Assembly (NCBI GenBank): GCA_022749755.1
Contig: CM040443.1
Span: forward strand, 11,629,744-11,693,743
Direction: 5' to 3'
Source of the DNA: Azadirachta indica
Taxonomy: Eukaryota; Streptophyta; Magnoliopsida; Sapindales; Meliaceae
Length of the DNA: 64,000 nucleotides
Numbering within the stretch: position 1 is the stretch's first letter; each line of letters opens with the position of its first letter. A program made the position numbers and the translations under genes. Below the pieces are notes generated by a model, which was not told the DNA's origin, did no database searches, and saw only the letters and a list, made by a program, of their open reading frames with translations. Of the stretch, positions 49,550-61,066 are shown in pieces.

Positions 49550-49558
49550 AAATAAAAA

Positions 49559-50457
49559 TTATCGGTTTTCCCTCGACTTTCTTTTTTAATTTTTCCCTCT
49601 TCCTAAATGGTTTGCTGTTAAACTGGGCAGCCAATTGGTAAAACTCCATAATCCTTTCCTTATTAAGATTAAAAATACGTTTGATTATCTTTTTTTTGTG
49701 AAAAAAATATATGTTTTATAAAACTCGAATTACTTTTTTCTATCTAATTACTTTTTATCTTAAATAAATAAAGAACCAATTCTTTTATAAATATTCATCT
49801 CTATTAAATTTTGGTCTATTTATAAATTAAACCGAACTTCAGGATGAGCAATAAAATACTCACATTTTATAAGAAACTTTTTAATATTTTAAGTGGGTTA
49901 GCATATTATTCATAATCAACACATTTCCAATAACATCAAAGTAGTTAATCATATGATACGAAACACATTGATATTTTATTGAAGAATGCTACAGAAAAAG
50001 AGTTAAAAAGTATATAAATACTTAAAATGCTATTTTAACTAACATATAATTTATGTATTAATTTAAAAATCACTTCTAGTGCTAACTGGCTTTGATAAAT
50101 ACTGTTAAAACAAATAATCAAACAGATAGATAAATACTTATGTTTCTTAAATGTAATGCCCACTACTACTGACAAAGCCTGAGAGTGTAGAGCAACAAAA
50201 CGCTTCATGTAATGAAGGGGTGATATCTGAAAAGAAAGGAAGGAGAGATAGAAATATCACATGTTAGCTTTTATCCGTAAATTAGCTGAAAATTTTATGC
50301 ATTCATCTTTAACAATGTTCAAATACTCTATAATTTCACAAATAAAAATGGGCCAATTCTCTCCATCACCTCTCCTCTACTCCTCTCCTAATTATTCAAT
50401 ATTTGTGACAATAAAAACTTGCTTTTCAGCAGCCAATAAAGGAAGAATTGCCCTGTT
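49559..50457. other. AT-rich spacer
   Basis: No gene was recognised. The last ~200 bases are likely the 3' UTR of the cytochrome b5 gene. Confidence 0.4.
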
Positions 50458-51996
50458 TCACTTCTTGCGCAAGTACAAGAAGCCAGTCACCACAGAGATG
50501 CCAACAACAGCCACAGGAACAGCCCAGTATTGCTTTGTCAAGTTCTTGAGCTTTTGAGCATAATTTGATGATTGACTTTTAGATGAAATTTCAAGTTCCG
50601 GGATAGTTGGGGAAGATGTGTCAAGCTCACCTATGCAAAAACTCTGCAGGAGTTCCCTTGCATCATTGCTATGCCCAGCATCTTCAAATTCATCTGTCGC
50701 ATCTTTTCCTACAGTAGATGTACAAGCAAGTCATATCAAGGATTCAAGACTTGTTGGATTAAAGACTTCACGGTGGATCCGGTTCCCAAGAGAGAACCGA
50801 TTAATAAGCAAAAGGAAATTACCAGTGGCAGCAAGGACTACATCATCTCCACCTGGATGCTCATCCAAATATGAACTGACATCATACACCTGAGATTAAC
50901 AGAATAAATTCCTTAAGAGATCAGCCAACGTAATTCAAAGTTATATGCAATCCAAATAATCCCTGAAGATATTGATTCAAACTATTGAAATCAAGGCACT
51001 GCGTTGATCATAAACCTCAATCTACTATACATTCAGTAATTCATTTGTGTACATCAACAAGTGACAGCTCTGCAAATACATAATTTCTAATGGTTACTTG
51101 GTGCACAATTAAGAGAAGCCAAATGGCCTAAAGCATGGTTATGAAATCATTTCGAAGGAGGCAACCAAACGTAATTAACCAGCAGGGCTGAACCTTCACC
51201 CCAATTAGCCCAACAACTAATTCTGGATTTGCTACCGTCAGGAAATATGAATACATGTCAAAACTAAAATTGTAATTGTTAAGTACCAAGTAGCAATAAG
51301 CTTAAATTTTCAGGATTAGTGATTATCAACTATAATCTCAAAGGTATTTCAACAACATCTTGTGTCTGCATCTTAAAAATCCCCTCATTTGTTTTCTAAA
51401 CCCCAGCACAAAGAAAAATGATTATGTTTAGATTCATGTGTTATGCCTATTCAACAAATCAGAGCTTCCATGCGAAGAGTTGTCTGAAAACTTAAAACTA
51501 CTACTGTAGAGTCCTTAGCCACCAATTTTAAGCTAAGGATTATTCAAAGCACGAGATTTGTAAGAGTGGATGAAAGGTTGGGTATTAGGAAATTGATATG
51601 GAGTGTAATGCATCTAAAGCATCGAATTGCAATAAAGGTTCGTGCTTTAACCAATCAGGTAAAACTTTATACTAACTATGTGCATTAACCAGTAACAATT
51701 TCATTTTTGACGCAGCCTATGGATTTCCCAGCCCAAGAAAAGTAACCATTAGAGCCAACACGAATTGGTTAAACCATTATTCAAATCCAAAATCAACTGA
51801 GGGCAAACCCAATTGCCAAAATTACATTGTGGAATCCAGATTAGATTATTCATATGCATAAGCATAACCCAGGAAAGGCAAAAGCTAAGAAAAGGGAAGT
51901 AGTGGTTACCTTGTTATCAATAAGGATCCAGCAGTCGTCTTTGGTGTTGTGCTGAGAGGCTTCCTGCATACTGTAGAGCTTGGAGAGAGTCGCCAT
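50458..51996 (-). CDS. Cytochrome b5, tail-anchored
   Basis: Three exons (51996-51910, 50889-50823, 50708-50458) encode 134 residues, normal for plant cytochrome b5. The N-terminal domain has [20 protein letters not shown] followed by GGDD. The two haem-ligand histidines are His40 in HPGG and His64 in DAGHSNDA. A polar linker leads to one C-terminal membrane segment, [20 protein letters not shown], ending RKK. This fits a tail-anchored electron carrier that donates to desaturases and hydroxylases on the endoplasmic reticulum; mitochondrial outer-membrane targeting cannot be excluded. All introns are GT-AG with matching phase. Confidence 0.93.
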
Positions 51997-53130
51997 ACTT
52001 GTTTGTTGCCGTTTTGCTTAGCCGCTCTGCTCTGTTTCGGTATTTTGCGAGCCTCGGCGTCAGCCTCAGCGTCAATGATCGACACACACCCGCTGGTGAC
52101 CAATTACCAAACAAAACCTAACCAATATCGTCTCCCGCTCAGACTCGTTTTCTATCTCCCGGGTCGGGTTATAAATCCAAGTGAAGTCTTGTTGTTAGGT
52201 AAATAATTTATAGTCTTAACGTAATTTATTATTTATTGATAAATTAAAAAAATACATATTTACTAATGCAGACGATAAAAAGTGTAATTTTATTTTCAAT
52301 AAATTTAAATAAATAAATAAAGATTTATATGTTGTTATTTTTATGAAATAAAATAGAATTAATATTATATCATCTATTGTAATTTTTTAAAATACATGGA
52401 AATTTTGTTTGATTTAAAATTTTGGTTACATACTTGTATTATTAGTCTTCACTGTCAATTTTTTTTTTTTTTTTTTTGTTTATTGTAGGATAGATTTATA
52501 GCAATAGCTTAACAAACTAATTAAATACATGAAAGGTTTATAAAAAAAATTTAGCAAAGAAGATTTACTTTATATATGTATATATTAATCAAGGATGTAA
52601 GAGAAGTTGATAATATTATTCTTAAACATTATATATAATTAAAATTAAATAATTTCATGATTTTCCTTTGTCTAGCACTTTTGATTAATAAAAGTTTAAC
52701 GAAGAAGAAGAGGACCGATGGGTCGGTAACATTAAATTTAATATTTTAATTATTAAATTGCATATCTTAAATTTAAGTTAAAAAATTTAATTAAAATATA
52801 TATGTAGGAGATTTAAACGTGAAACGTAACTAGCAAGCGCGATGATGCCAATCATTCTTAAAGCATTAATTAATGTATGATAATTAATTAGCATAATTAT
52901 TAAATAATAAAACCATATTCTATATGAAAGAGGTATGTAGCAAGTGATTAGGAATTAGTGCGTTAAAAGAAAACGGCCCGCCTGTAATTGGCACGTTGAC
53001 CTTCTGTGACTTTCTGAGACTTTCTGATTAATATAATGTAACAGAAGCAACTACCCGATCAGATAAACGAGAAAGATAAAAGGTGATGAAATGACACAGA
53101 TGTTCTTCGTTTCCCTCGCTGGTCTTTTTC
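51997..53130. other. Upstream region of cytochrome b5 and AT-rich spacer
   Basis: The first ~200 bases are GC-richer and form the 5' flank of cytochrome b5. The rest is AT-rich with a poly-T run near 52459-52475 and no recognised gene. Confidence 0.4.
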
Positions 53131-53290
53131 AACATGCAATGGCTGGTTCTTTCCTCTGCTTCATCATATATATATATATATATATATACATATAATTCCT
53201 GTCGACCCAAGACTTCTAATGCATTAATTAATTTTCGTTTTAGTTCAATATTCCATCTATCTGAATTCCTTAATCTGAGGTCTAACAATA
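53131..53290 (+). repeat. Diverged duplicate, copy A of a gene-start region
   Basis: This aligns with 54345-54475. Both have TCTTTTTC shortly before an ATG (53134 and 54356), then code MQWLVLSSAS and MRWLILSSVS, followed by ACCCAAGACTT / ACCAAGACTT and TTCCTTAATC / TATCCTTAATC. In copy A a (TA)n run of about 24 bases interrupts the match after CTTCATCA. The open frame beyond it is an artefact of the repeat. This may be a relic of a small secreted or membrane protein gene. Confidence 0.5.
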
Positions 53291-53667
53291 TATATATATT
53301 TATATTTATATTTATATATTTGAGATTAAATTTTCATCTTTTTTTATTTACAATATTTATCAAATAATCAGTGCAATTAATATTAAATCATTATATATAT
53401 ATATATGTATATATTAGTGGTATATATGTAAAATTTAAACAGGTGTAGCAATGCTACATTATTTAAACATGTATGACTTGGATTTTTATTTTTATTTTTA
53501 TTTTTTTTGGAAAAGGAAAAAAAGAAACTTGGAATGGCATCGCTGTGACAGTTATATTTTATGCGTTAAATAATTCATATTTATTAATTTCATAGAATAT
53601 AAAATTTTAGTAAATTTAAATTAAGCAAAATTCTCATAATTTTACCACATCACCGCTCAGCGGAATG

Positions 53668-53702
53668 GAATAGAATAGAATAGAATAGAATAGAATAGAA
53701 TA
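53668..53702. repeat. GAATA pentamer microsatellite
   Basis: Seven tandem GAATA units. The following ~350 bases (53703-54060) are purine- and GC-richer than the surroundings, with several ACGACGACG-like runs, but contain no assignable gene. Confidence 0.8.
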
Positions 53703-54207
53703 GACAATTGCGATAACAAGTGACGTTATGTAAGAAGGCTAACATAACGTGCCGATCCGCCAGAAGAAAACAAAAGAGGAACGCGAAAAGCCGAAAACAA
53801 CAACGTCGTAGATCCACGACGAACGACTGACTTAAGACGACATCAAAATTCAAAACAACAGGGAGAGAGCGTTGAAAAGACATATATATCCTCACGACGA
53901 CGACGCATCATCCACTCAAAACCGACGGAAAGGAGGAGAGAAAAGGCATATAAGACTCTACTTGAAATCAAGGAATACCGCATTGACCCACCGCAACACC
54001 AACGCCCGGTCAATACAAAAGACTAGGAGTAAAAGATATATAATAATATCCTCAGCCACTTTATAAATATGCAGCATGGATTGGAGGCAACAACTAGGAA
54101 ATGAAATAACAGTAAGATATTAGATATATTTACGACTAAACACATAATTTATTATTCTTAAGCTGGCCAACCCCAACAAGGGCGTGATTGTTGTTGTCAC
54201 TCGTCTT

Positions 54208-54475
54208 GATGAAAAGACATTATTAACCTCTCATAAAAAAATATTCATCAACGACAGATAAGACGGATAAATATGTCCTTGGGCGTCGTCATCATCAGCT
54301 CCTTGTATATTAATTATAAATACAGCTGATCAAGCTGTAATCTTTTTCTAAAAACATGAGGTGGCTGATTCTTTCATCTGTTTCGTAATTTCTGACCAAG
54401 ACTTGTGTTGCCGTGTTTCTTTATAAAAATTTATTTCCGTTTAACTTCATTCTCCATGTAATTATCCTTAATCAA
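54208..54475 (+). repeat. Diverged duplicate, copy B (promoter-like plus gene start)
   Basis: The left part (54208-54330) matches 55685-55775, with AAGACATTATTAACCTC and GGATAAATATGTCCTT followed by CGTCGTCA. The right part matches copy A at 53131 and includes MRWLILSSVS followed by a stop. A TATA-like ATTATAAATA lies about 45 bases before the ATG. Copy B therefore joins an upstream region shared with the membrane-protein gene to a broken start shared with copy A. Confidence 0.5.
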
Positions 54476-55684
54476 CAACTAACTTGTCAGGTATTAGAAA
54501 AACACAATCACAATCTCTTTAAGAATACAAATATTTAAGATTAAAAATATTATAATTTTTAATTTTAATTATTAAAATATTTAGTGCCATAAATTATTAA
54601 ATGATCAAAATAAGTGTCAAATAATGGCATTTTTTAATACCTCTTCAAATTTGTGAAAATTATATCCCGATGAATTCAGTGGCAGAGCCACGTCCTATCC
54701 TCTTAACGCCTTGCAAACAAATTTAAAATTTTTGGATAAAATTATCAATTTGATCCTTTAAGTTTTATTTTTCTTATCTTAACCTTTATAGAATTTAAAT
54801 CCTTACATTTTTTTTTTAAAAAATAAGAATTCTAACTCCAGTAAATTTCACTTGCTGACTATTAAAAAATTGGCGAGGAAAAAAAAAAAAACCATCGACT
54901 CAGAGTTGGCCATCATCTGACAAAGTAAAGATATGAAGAGGATATCACTCTTTTAGCTAGTTTAGATTATAAGACAAAATTGTCAAATATGGTTGATGGG
55001 TTATTTTAACTATTATTTCAAATTAGAGATTAATTGGGTTAGTTTTTTTTTTTTTAAATTTTTAATACTGACATAACAAGTGAATATTTAGAGTGGGGCT
55101 TAATTTTAAATGTAGACCAATTGAAACTTTATTCTATAGTATGACTTGGTTTTTTTTTATTCTATAGAGTGGGGCTTATCTTAACCTTTAAGAAGGAAGA
55201 GCCGGAATCCTGGAAATACGGGGAAAATGTCCTCCGAAGTATTCCCCAATTGCAAATATAATTACATATAGGTCCTTGATTTCTATGAAACAACAAATAA
55301 AAATATAAGTTTTATTTTTATTTCATATGAGTCCACGCATGATTGTGATTTTCTCTCTGGATTTCAATAAAATAAACGATTAAATAAGTTCACACCATGA
55401 GTATCTCTTACTATCTTTATTTATAAAAATATGTTGAAATCAATAAATAAAGAAAATGTAATTTAGTCACGATAAATTCTTACAAAAATTAGAATTTTTT
55501 AAAAAATTTTTATGTTAATTTGATTTTTTATATATGAAAGGATATGGTGAGAAATGGATTTATATATTATGCTGTTTTTATTGATTTTCCAAAACTAAAG
55601 GATTTATAATGCAATTCTTTCAGAGTTCGTGCAGCAATGTTTGACTTGTGGATAAATCACCTATTTTCAAGTAAAACGGCATCT
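54476..55684. other. AT-rich spacer
   Basis: No gene was recognised. The phrase TAGAGTGGGGCTTA occurs twice (about 55089 and 55165), suggesting a small local duplication. Confidence 0.35.
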
Positions 55685-55775
55685 CGATGGAAAGACATTA
55701 TTAACCTCGAATAACTTTGCAGATAAAAGGGTAAATATGTCCTTATACATCGTCAGCAACTCGCATAAATAAGTC
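55685..55775 (+). promoter_or_regulatory. Upstream region of the membrane-protein frame, shared with copy B
   Basis: The sequence carries AAGACATTATTAACCTC and GGGTAAATATGTCCTT, followed by CATCGTCAGC, as at 54208-54330. A TATA-like GCATAAATAAG lies about 60 bases before the ATG at 55825, so the shared block may include the core promoter. Confidence 0.45.
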
Positions 55776-55824
55776 CAAAACCTTCAATCTCAGTCTCAAA
55801 AGTTCCTAGGCAAACTTAGAACAC

Positions 55825-56355
55825 ATGAACTGCAGCATAGATTTAAGATACGCCCTTCCACCATTAATAAACCTCAGTTTTGTATTGCTACTGCCAGACC
55901 AGGAATATTCTTATTATGGTTTTAATAAGATTGCTCAGTATCCATTTCTAATGATACCGCTGTTGGTTGTTGCCATTGTGGCATTACTTTTTCTTTTTAC
56001 CTCAATCAAACTTGGCCTCAATTTTCGGCCACTCCGCCTCCAAGCCGGGGATTTTTCCGCTCCCGTTGCTCTGTTTTCGTTAGCGTCAATCATTTTCCCA
56101 CCAACGATCTTCTGGTTTGTCTACTTCATTTTCATAGTTACGTACCCTTGGCGTGGAATTCTTGTTAATTTGTTCCACTGTTTTCTTGGCTGGCTTCATC
56201 AAACGCTACATTCACTCCCAACTCTGATCATCGCGTGCATCCCTCTGCAGCGTCAAGAAAACGTACAAGTAATATTAGAGCCAACTCTGGCTGATCAAGT
56301 TGTTGATATTGAAGTTGGTATTGAAGCTGATGACGATGATGTTCAAGATGCGTGA
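55825..56355 (+). CDS. Uncharacterised multi-pass membrane protein
   Basis: A 176-residue intronless frame with an ATG start (MNCSIDLRYALPPLINLSF). Hydrophobic segments lie at about residues 12-25, 44-66 (MIPLLVVAIVALLFLFTS), 78-108 (LASIIFPPTIFWFVYFIFIV) and 112-141 (LVNLFHCFLGWLHQ to LIIACI). The C-terminus is acidic and ends ADDDDVQDA. I recognise no family. The frame is much longer than expected by chance and has a plausible TATA-like motif upstream, so it is probably a lineage-specific gene. Its upstream region is duplicated at 54208-54330. Confidence 0.55.
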   Translation: MNCSIDLRYALPPLINLSFVLLLPDQEYSYYGFNKIAQYPFLMIPLLVVAIVALLFLFTSIKLGLNFRPLRLQAGDFSAPVALFSLASIIFPPTIFWFVYFIFIVTYPWRGILVNLFHCFLGWLHQTLHSLPTLIIACIPLQRQENVQVILEPTLADQVVDIEVGIEADDDDVQDA

Positions 56356-56839
56356 ATAGATTACCATTCAAGAAGTTATATTCCAAATCCATTTAATTAA
56401 TGCAGCTCATCAGCTTAATAATCCAATATATACACATATGAATGTACATGTATGGCGTCGTACGTCTTCTAGATATTCCTTAATAAGCTAGGGTACAATA
56501 CTAGTGAATTAAGTGACCTTGATTGTCAGTCAAGTACGTGCTTTTGGAGTGATAGTCTTAATTTGTAAGAGCAAACTGCTACTTTTCTGATCTGGGATTC
56601 ATTCATTATCATGGTCTTCGATCAGTTTCTTGTGCAGTTAATACAAAATAATGATCTACTCTAAAGTCTACTCGTTGGCTTACTCTGTGTTATTAGCTCT
56701 TTTTTAAGGAAACTCGAATAAACAATTTCTCCCTATTTCTAACTGCCAGCGAAGTCTTCTCACAAGTTTTCTACATATTCTCTGAAGAAACAGGTGTAGA
56801 AGTGGATTTTACCGTCTTGGTACGTGTTATCCTTCACTC
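56356..56839. other. 3' flank and spacer
   Basis: Probable 3' UTR of the membrane-protein frame, then sequence leading into the LINE. No separate gene is seen. Confidence 0.35.
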
Positions 56840-59800
56840 AAAATGAGTGTAGAATGCTTTTAGAACCGTGACTAAGCAAGTGTGGAAGACATTGAATCGA
56901 GTTACGGTGGAGTCAACGGGTAATAACTTTTCCCTTTTCATTTTAACCATGAGAGTGATAGAAGATTTATAACACGTGGCCCTTGGTGTTTTGACAAGGC
57001 CTTAATTGTTCTTTTAGAACCAGAGGGTATCGGGGAGCTGAGTCAATTGGACTTTTCCTTTGCTTCTTTTTGGGTTCAGATTCATAATGTTCCAATACTA
57101 GGTATGACTAAGGAGATAGGATTGTTTTTAGGTGCCTAAATTGGGAAGGTGGAAGATATTGATTTGGATATGAATGGAGAATGTTTGGAAAGACATCTTC
57201 GATTGAGGATTAAGATTGATATTACGAAACCTTTGAAAAGATGCTTGAAAGTACAGTTAAGAGATTTTCAGGAGGTGATTACTTTGCTGGTTCAGTATGA
57301 AAGACTGCCAGAATTTTGCTATAAATGTGATAAGATTGGTCATATCCATCGTGAATGTCCCGAGGTTGGGGCAGATTGTTCAATTGAACATTTAGCAAGA
57401 GAATTCAGTTAGGAAAGGGCGTCAACAAAGTTTGTTGGGTAAATAGTATACTACAGTACACGGATTGATGAAATCAGGGATCAAAACCAAATAGTCCGAA
57501 TAATGAGAAGGAAAGCTTTCCGAAGGATGCGTCCTATCAACAGAATCATGCAGGAGAAAAATTCGTCTCAGGCAATGATGATAGGTGCAGTACACAAGAA
57601 GCATTTAATAAATGCCACTCTGGAGACATTGTCAAGGTTGAATTTTTAAAGAGGTAGGTATCAGCGCAAATGGAGGGAAAATCAGTAGTTTGGGTGGGCC
57701 GTTATGTCCAATTGAGGCCCATTCACCAGAAGACAAGCCTAGTGAGGTTTTAGGCAATTCATCCAAGGACATTAGTTTAAATGGGCAGAGGGAGTCTGTT
57801 TCTCAAGATGAGGATGTGGGCTTAAAGCTTACTAGCAAGACCAGGAGGAACTTGAAATTAAAAGCCGAGATAGCCAACCGTTCACAAAAAATCTCTTCGC
57901 CATTTAAGGCAAATGCAAAGCAGCAAAGACTAAAGAGATGAAATGGATGCGGACTTACCAAGCTTAAAAAAACCAAAAAAACTTTAAAGAAATAGAAGAT
58001 TCTTCTTTAGTTTAGTAGGACAAGATCACAAAGATGATAAATGGCTTACTAGGCATTGCAGAGGCATCCCAGGAAAGTTTGTTTAATGATCAAACAGCGG
58101 CGGAGGCTGGTTTCCAGTCTCGCCGACAAGAATGAATCTCATATGTTAGAATATCCGTGGCATGGAGAACACCCAAAAATTCCATTATTTGAAATATGTT
58201 CTCCAAAAATATAAACTGACTGTGGTGTTCTTATATAAAACGAAGATGTTAGGGAAGCTAGTGATAGATAGGGTTGAAAAGAAAATTGGGTTATGATAAT
58301 TGTTTTGTGGCGGACAGAATTGGCTTCAGTGAGGGTTTAGCTCTATTATGGATGGGAGATCTGGATGTTACGATTTTGTCCTATAGTACTCACCATATTG
58401 ATTCTACCATTAAAATGGCAGATGGGGAGATATGGAGATTTACAGTTTTTACGGCCGTTCAAAGAATACACACAAAATGCACTCTTAGTCATTACTGGAA
58501 AGGTTTGCCTAGTTGTCCTCTGCCCCATGGTTATGTGGAGGTAATTTTAATGAGATTCTGAGAGTCGAAGAGAAGACAGGTGGTGTTCCACGCAATCTGG
58601 ATTCAATTTTGAATTTCAAGAATACTTTATGTCATTATGGTCTCATGGATCTGGGTTATAAAGGGTTGCCGTTCACGTGGTCGAATAAGAGAAATGAGGG
58701 AGGTTTACTTCAAGAGAAGCTGGATCATTTTGTATGCTCAGAACAATGGAAAGATAAGGTTGCTTGCATTTTAGTTTTGCGCATAGCAATGGGAGGTTTA
58801 GATCACTTACGAATTAAAATTGAGTTCTATCAGTGAAAGGACAGTCTGAGAAGCAAGGTCAATAGATGGTGTACGAGATTCCATTTTGAGGATTTTTGGT
58901 CTTCGTATGAGGAGTGCAAACAAATAACGGAGAAATATTGGGGAAATTTTAATACAAATAATGGTAGTGTTATACCAGTACATTTAGATAAGATGAGGAA
59001 AATGAGAGAGGAAATGCGGGATTGGAGCCACGAAAAATTTGGGAAGAGAAGGCAAGAGCTAAAGTTGCTTTAGAAGCAATTACAATCCTTATATAATAAT
59101 GGTTCTAATCCCTCAAATGCTGAACGAATCAGATGTGTGGAAAATGAGATATATAATATACTTCAAGATGAAAAGGTGAAGTGGAGGCAAAGATCTCGAG
59201 CTATATGGTTAAAAGAGGGTGACAGGAACACTAAATTCTTCCATGCTAGGGCGTCAATACGAAGGAAAAGGAACATGATAAAGAGGTTTGGTGAATAGTA
59301 GTAATAAATGGGTGGAAGAACCAGAGGAAATTGAGGACGAGATAAAAACTTATTTCCAAAATCTGTTTACCTCAACTAATCCCTCTTCGGAAATAATTGA
59401 AGCAGCTTTTCAAGGCCTTACTCCGAAAGTTTCAATGGAGATGAACCAACAATTAAATAAAGTTTATACAAAGGAAGAGATTTGCAATGCTTTGTTTCAA
59501 ATGCACCCATGTAAAGCTCCAAGTCTGGACGGTTTTAATGCTGGCTTTTTCTAGAAATATTGGAACATGATGGATGAGTTATTAGCAAATATATTCCTTT
59601 ATATTTTAAATGACAAGGGTGACATATCATGCTTTAATAGCACCTATATTGTTTTGATTCTAAAAATTAAAGAGCCAAAAAGAATTTCTGATTTCAGACC
59701 TGTTAGTCTATGCAATGTTATCTACAAAATTATTTCAAAAACATTGACTAACGGGCTGAAATTGATATTAAATTCTATTATTTCTCCAAAGAGTATTCAT

Positions 59801-61066
59801 TCCAAATAGACTTATCACAGACAATATCATTGTGGGTTATGAAAGCCCCCATAAAATACAAAGCAAAAAGAAAGGGAGAAAATGTATGGTGGCTTTTAAA
59901 CTAGATATTAGTAAGGCTTATGATAAAGTGGAATGGCATTTTCTAAGCAAGATTTTGTATAGGCTTAGATTTTCGGGTAAATGGGTGGAGCTAGTACTAA
60001 GATGTATTAGTATTGCCTCCTTTTCAGTGTTGATCAACGGAAAGCCATCTTGTACTTTTAGTCCGTAAAGAGGGCTACGACAAGGCTCCTCCCCCTTTTA
60101 ATAAATTTAACGAAAATGACCAATACTTAGAGAGTGAATTTTCGGTAATAATTACTATTTAAAATATCTTTAAAAAATAACCATCTTAAATTTTTTTGAA
60201 TCAAAATACCCCTACGTGAATGTACTTTGTGATTATTTTTGAAAATTTTTTATAAAAGTATTTTGATCCAAATTGATTTTTTTGTAATATATATTATATG
60301 GTAGTCATTTAAAAAAACTAATAACCAATAGTTACTGTTAAAAATTCCCCTCAACTTTATATATTTTCGTTTTATGTGCTGAAGTTTTTCCTCCTTGCTG
60401 CATAATGCTGTCAATGCTAATTTAATTCATGGCATTAATTTTGGAAACATGCTCCTTTCATTTCTTATCTCCTCTTTACAGATGATAACCTGGCATATGC
60501 AAGAGCTTCTGTTGAAGAATGTAAATTACTCAAAGATATAATTACGAAATATACTAATGCTCTAGACAAGTTTTTAACATTGAAAAAACTTCTTTATTGT
60601 TAAGTTCGAATATGCCAGAGGAAACTTATCGGATGATAAAGGAAATCTTATCTCACAAGTGGTCTCTCATATCTGGGCGCCAAGGTCAAATTCTTTAGTG
60701 AGCTGAAGGAAAGAATCTGCAGCAAGCTGAAGATCTGGAAAGCTAAACTCTTTTCCTAGGGTGGAAAGGAAGTTTTAATCAAGACTGTGCCTCAAGCAAT
60801 TCCAACTTATGCGATGAGTGTGTTTAAGCTACCTCTAACTCTCTGTCAGGAAATTCAGAATATAATAGCAAGATTCTAGTGGAGTTCATCAGGTAATTCT
60901 AAAGGCATTCCTTGGTGAAGATGGGAAAAATTGTGTGCCTAAGGAAAATGGTGGCTTGGGTTTTCGTGATCTTGCTGCTTTTAATCAAGCACTCTTTGGT
61001 AAGTAATGTTGGAGATTGATCCAATTCTCGGATTCTTTGATGGCTAAAGTGCTTAAGGCGAGATAG
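56840..61066 (+). mobile_element. Decayed L1-type LINE retrotransposon
   Basis: Domains appear in LINE order with many stops and frame changes. ORF1 (about 56850-57950) has a DUF4283-like part (RGPWCFDKA in broken form; LDFSFASFWVQIHNVPILGM) and a zinc knuckle CYKCDKIGHIHREC. An APE-type endonuclease part (about 58270-58830) includes FNEILRVEEKTGG and YKGLPFTWSNKR. The reverse transcriptase (about 59290-60070) has CKAPSLDGFNAGFF, FRPVSLCNVIYKIISK and MVAFKLDISKAYDKVEWHFL, and resumes after an insertion with DDNLAYARASVEECKLL. A zf-RVT-like end (GGLGFRDLAAFNQALFGK) closes at about 61060. The RNase H domain and poly-A tail are absent. The 5' end is approximate. Confidence 0.85.
60101..60352. 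mobile_element. Small element inserted in the LINE reverse transcriptase
   Basis: LINE coding sequence stops at about 60100 (GLRQGSSP) and resumes at about 60353 (LYIFVLCAE). The ~250 bases between are AT-rich and partly self-complementary: TTTGAATCAAAATACCCC on the left against TTTTGATCCAAATTG-type sequence on the right. No clear target duplication was found. A MITE insertion is the simplest reading. Confidence 0.5.

Noticed and set aside
53028..53367. Frames containing repeated YIYIYI
   Set aside because: They are translations of the (TA)n run inside duplicate copy A, not a real product.
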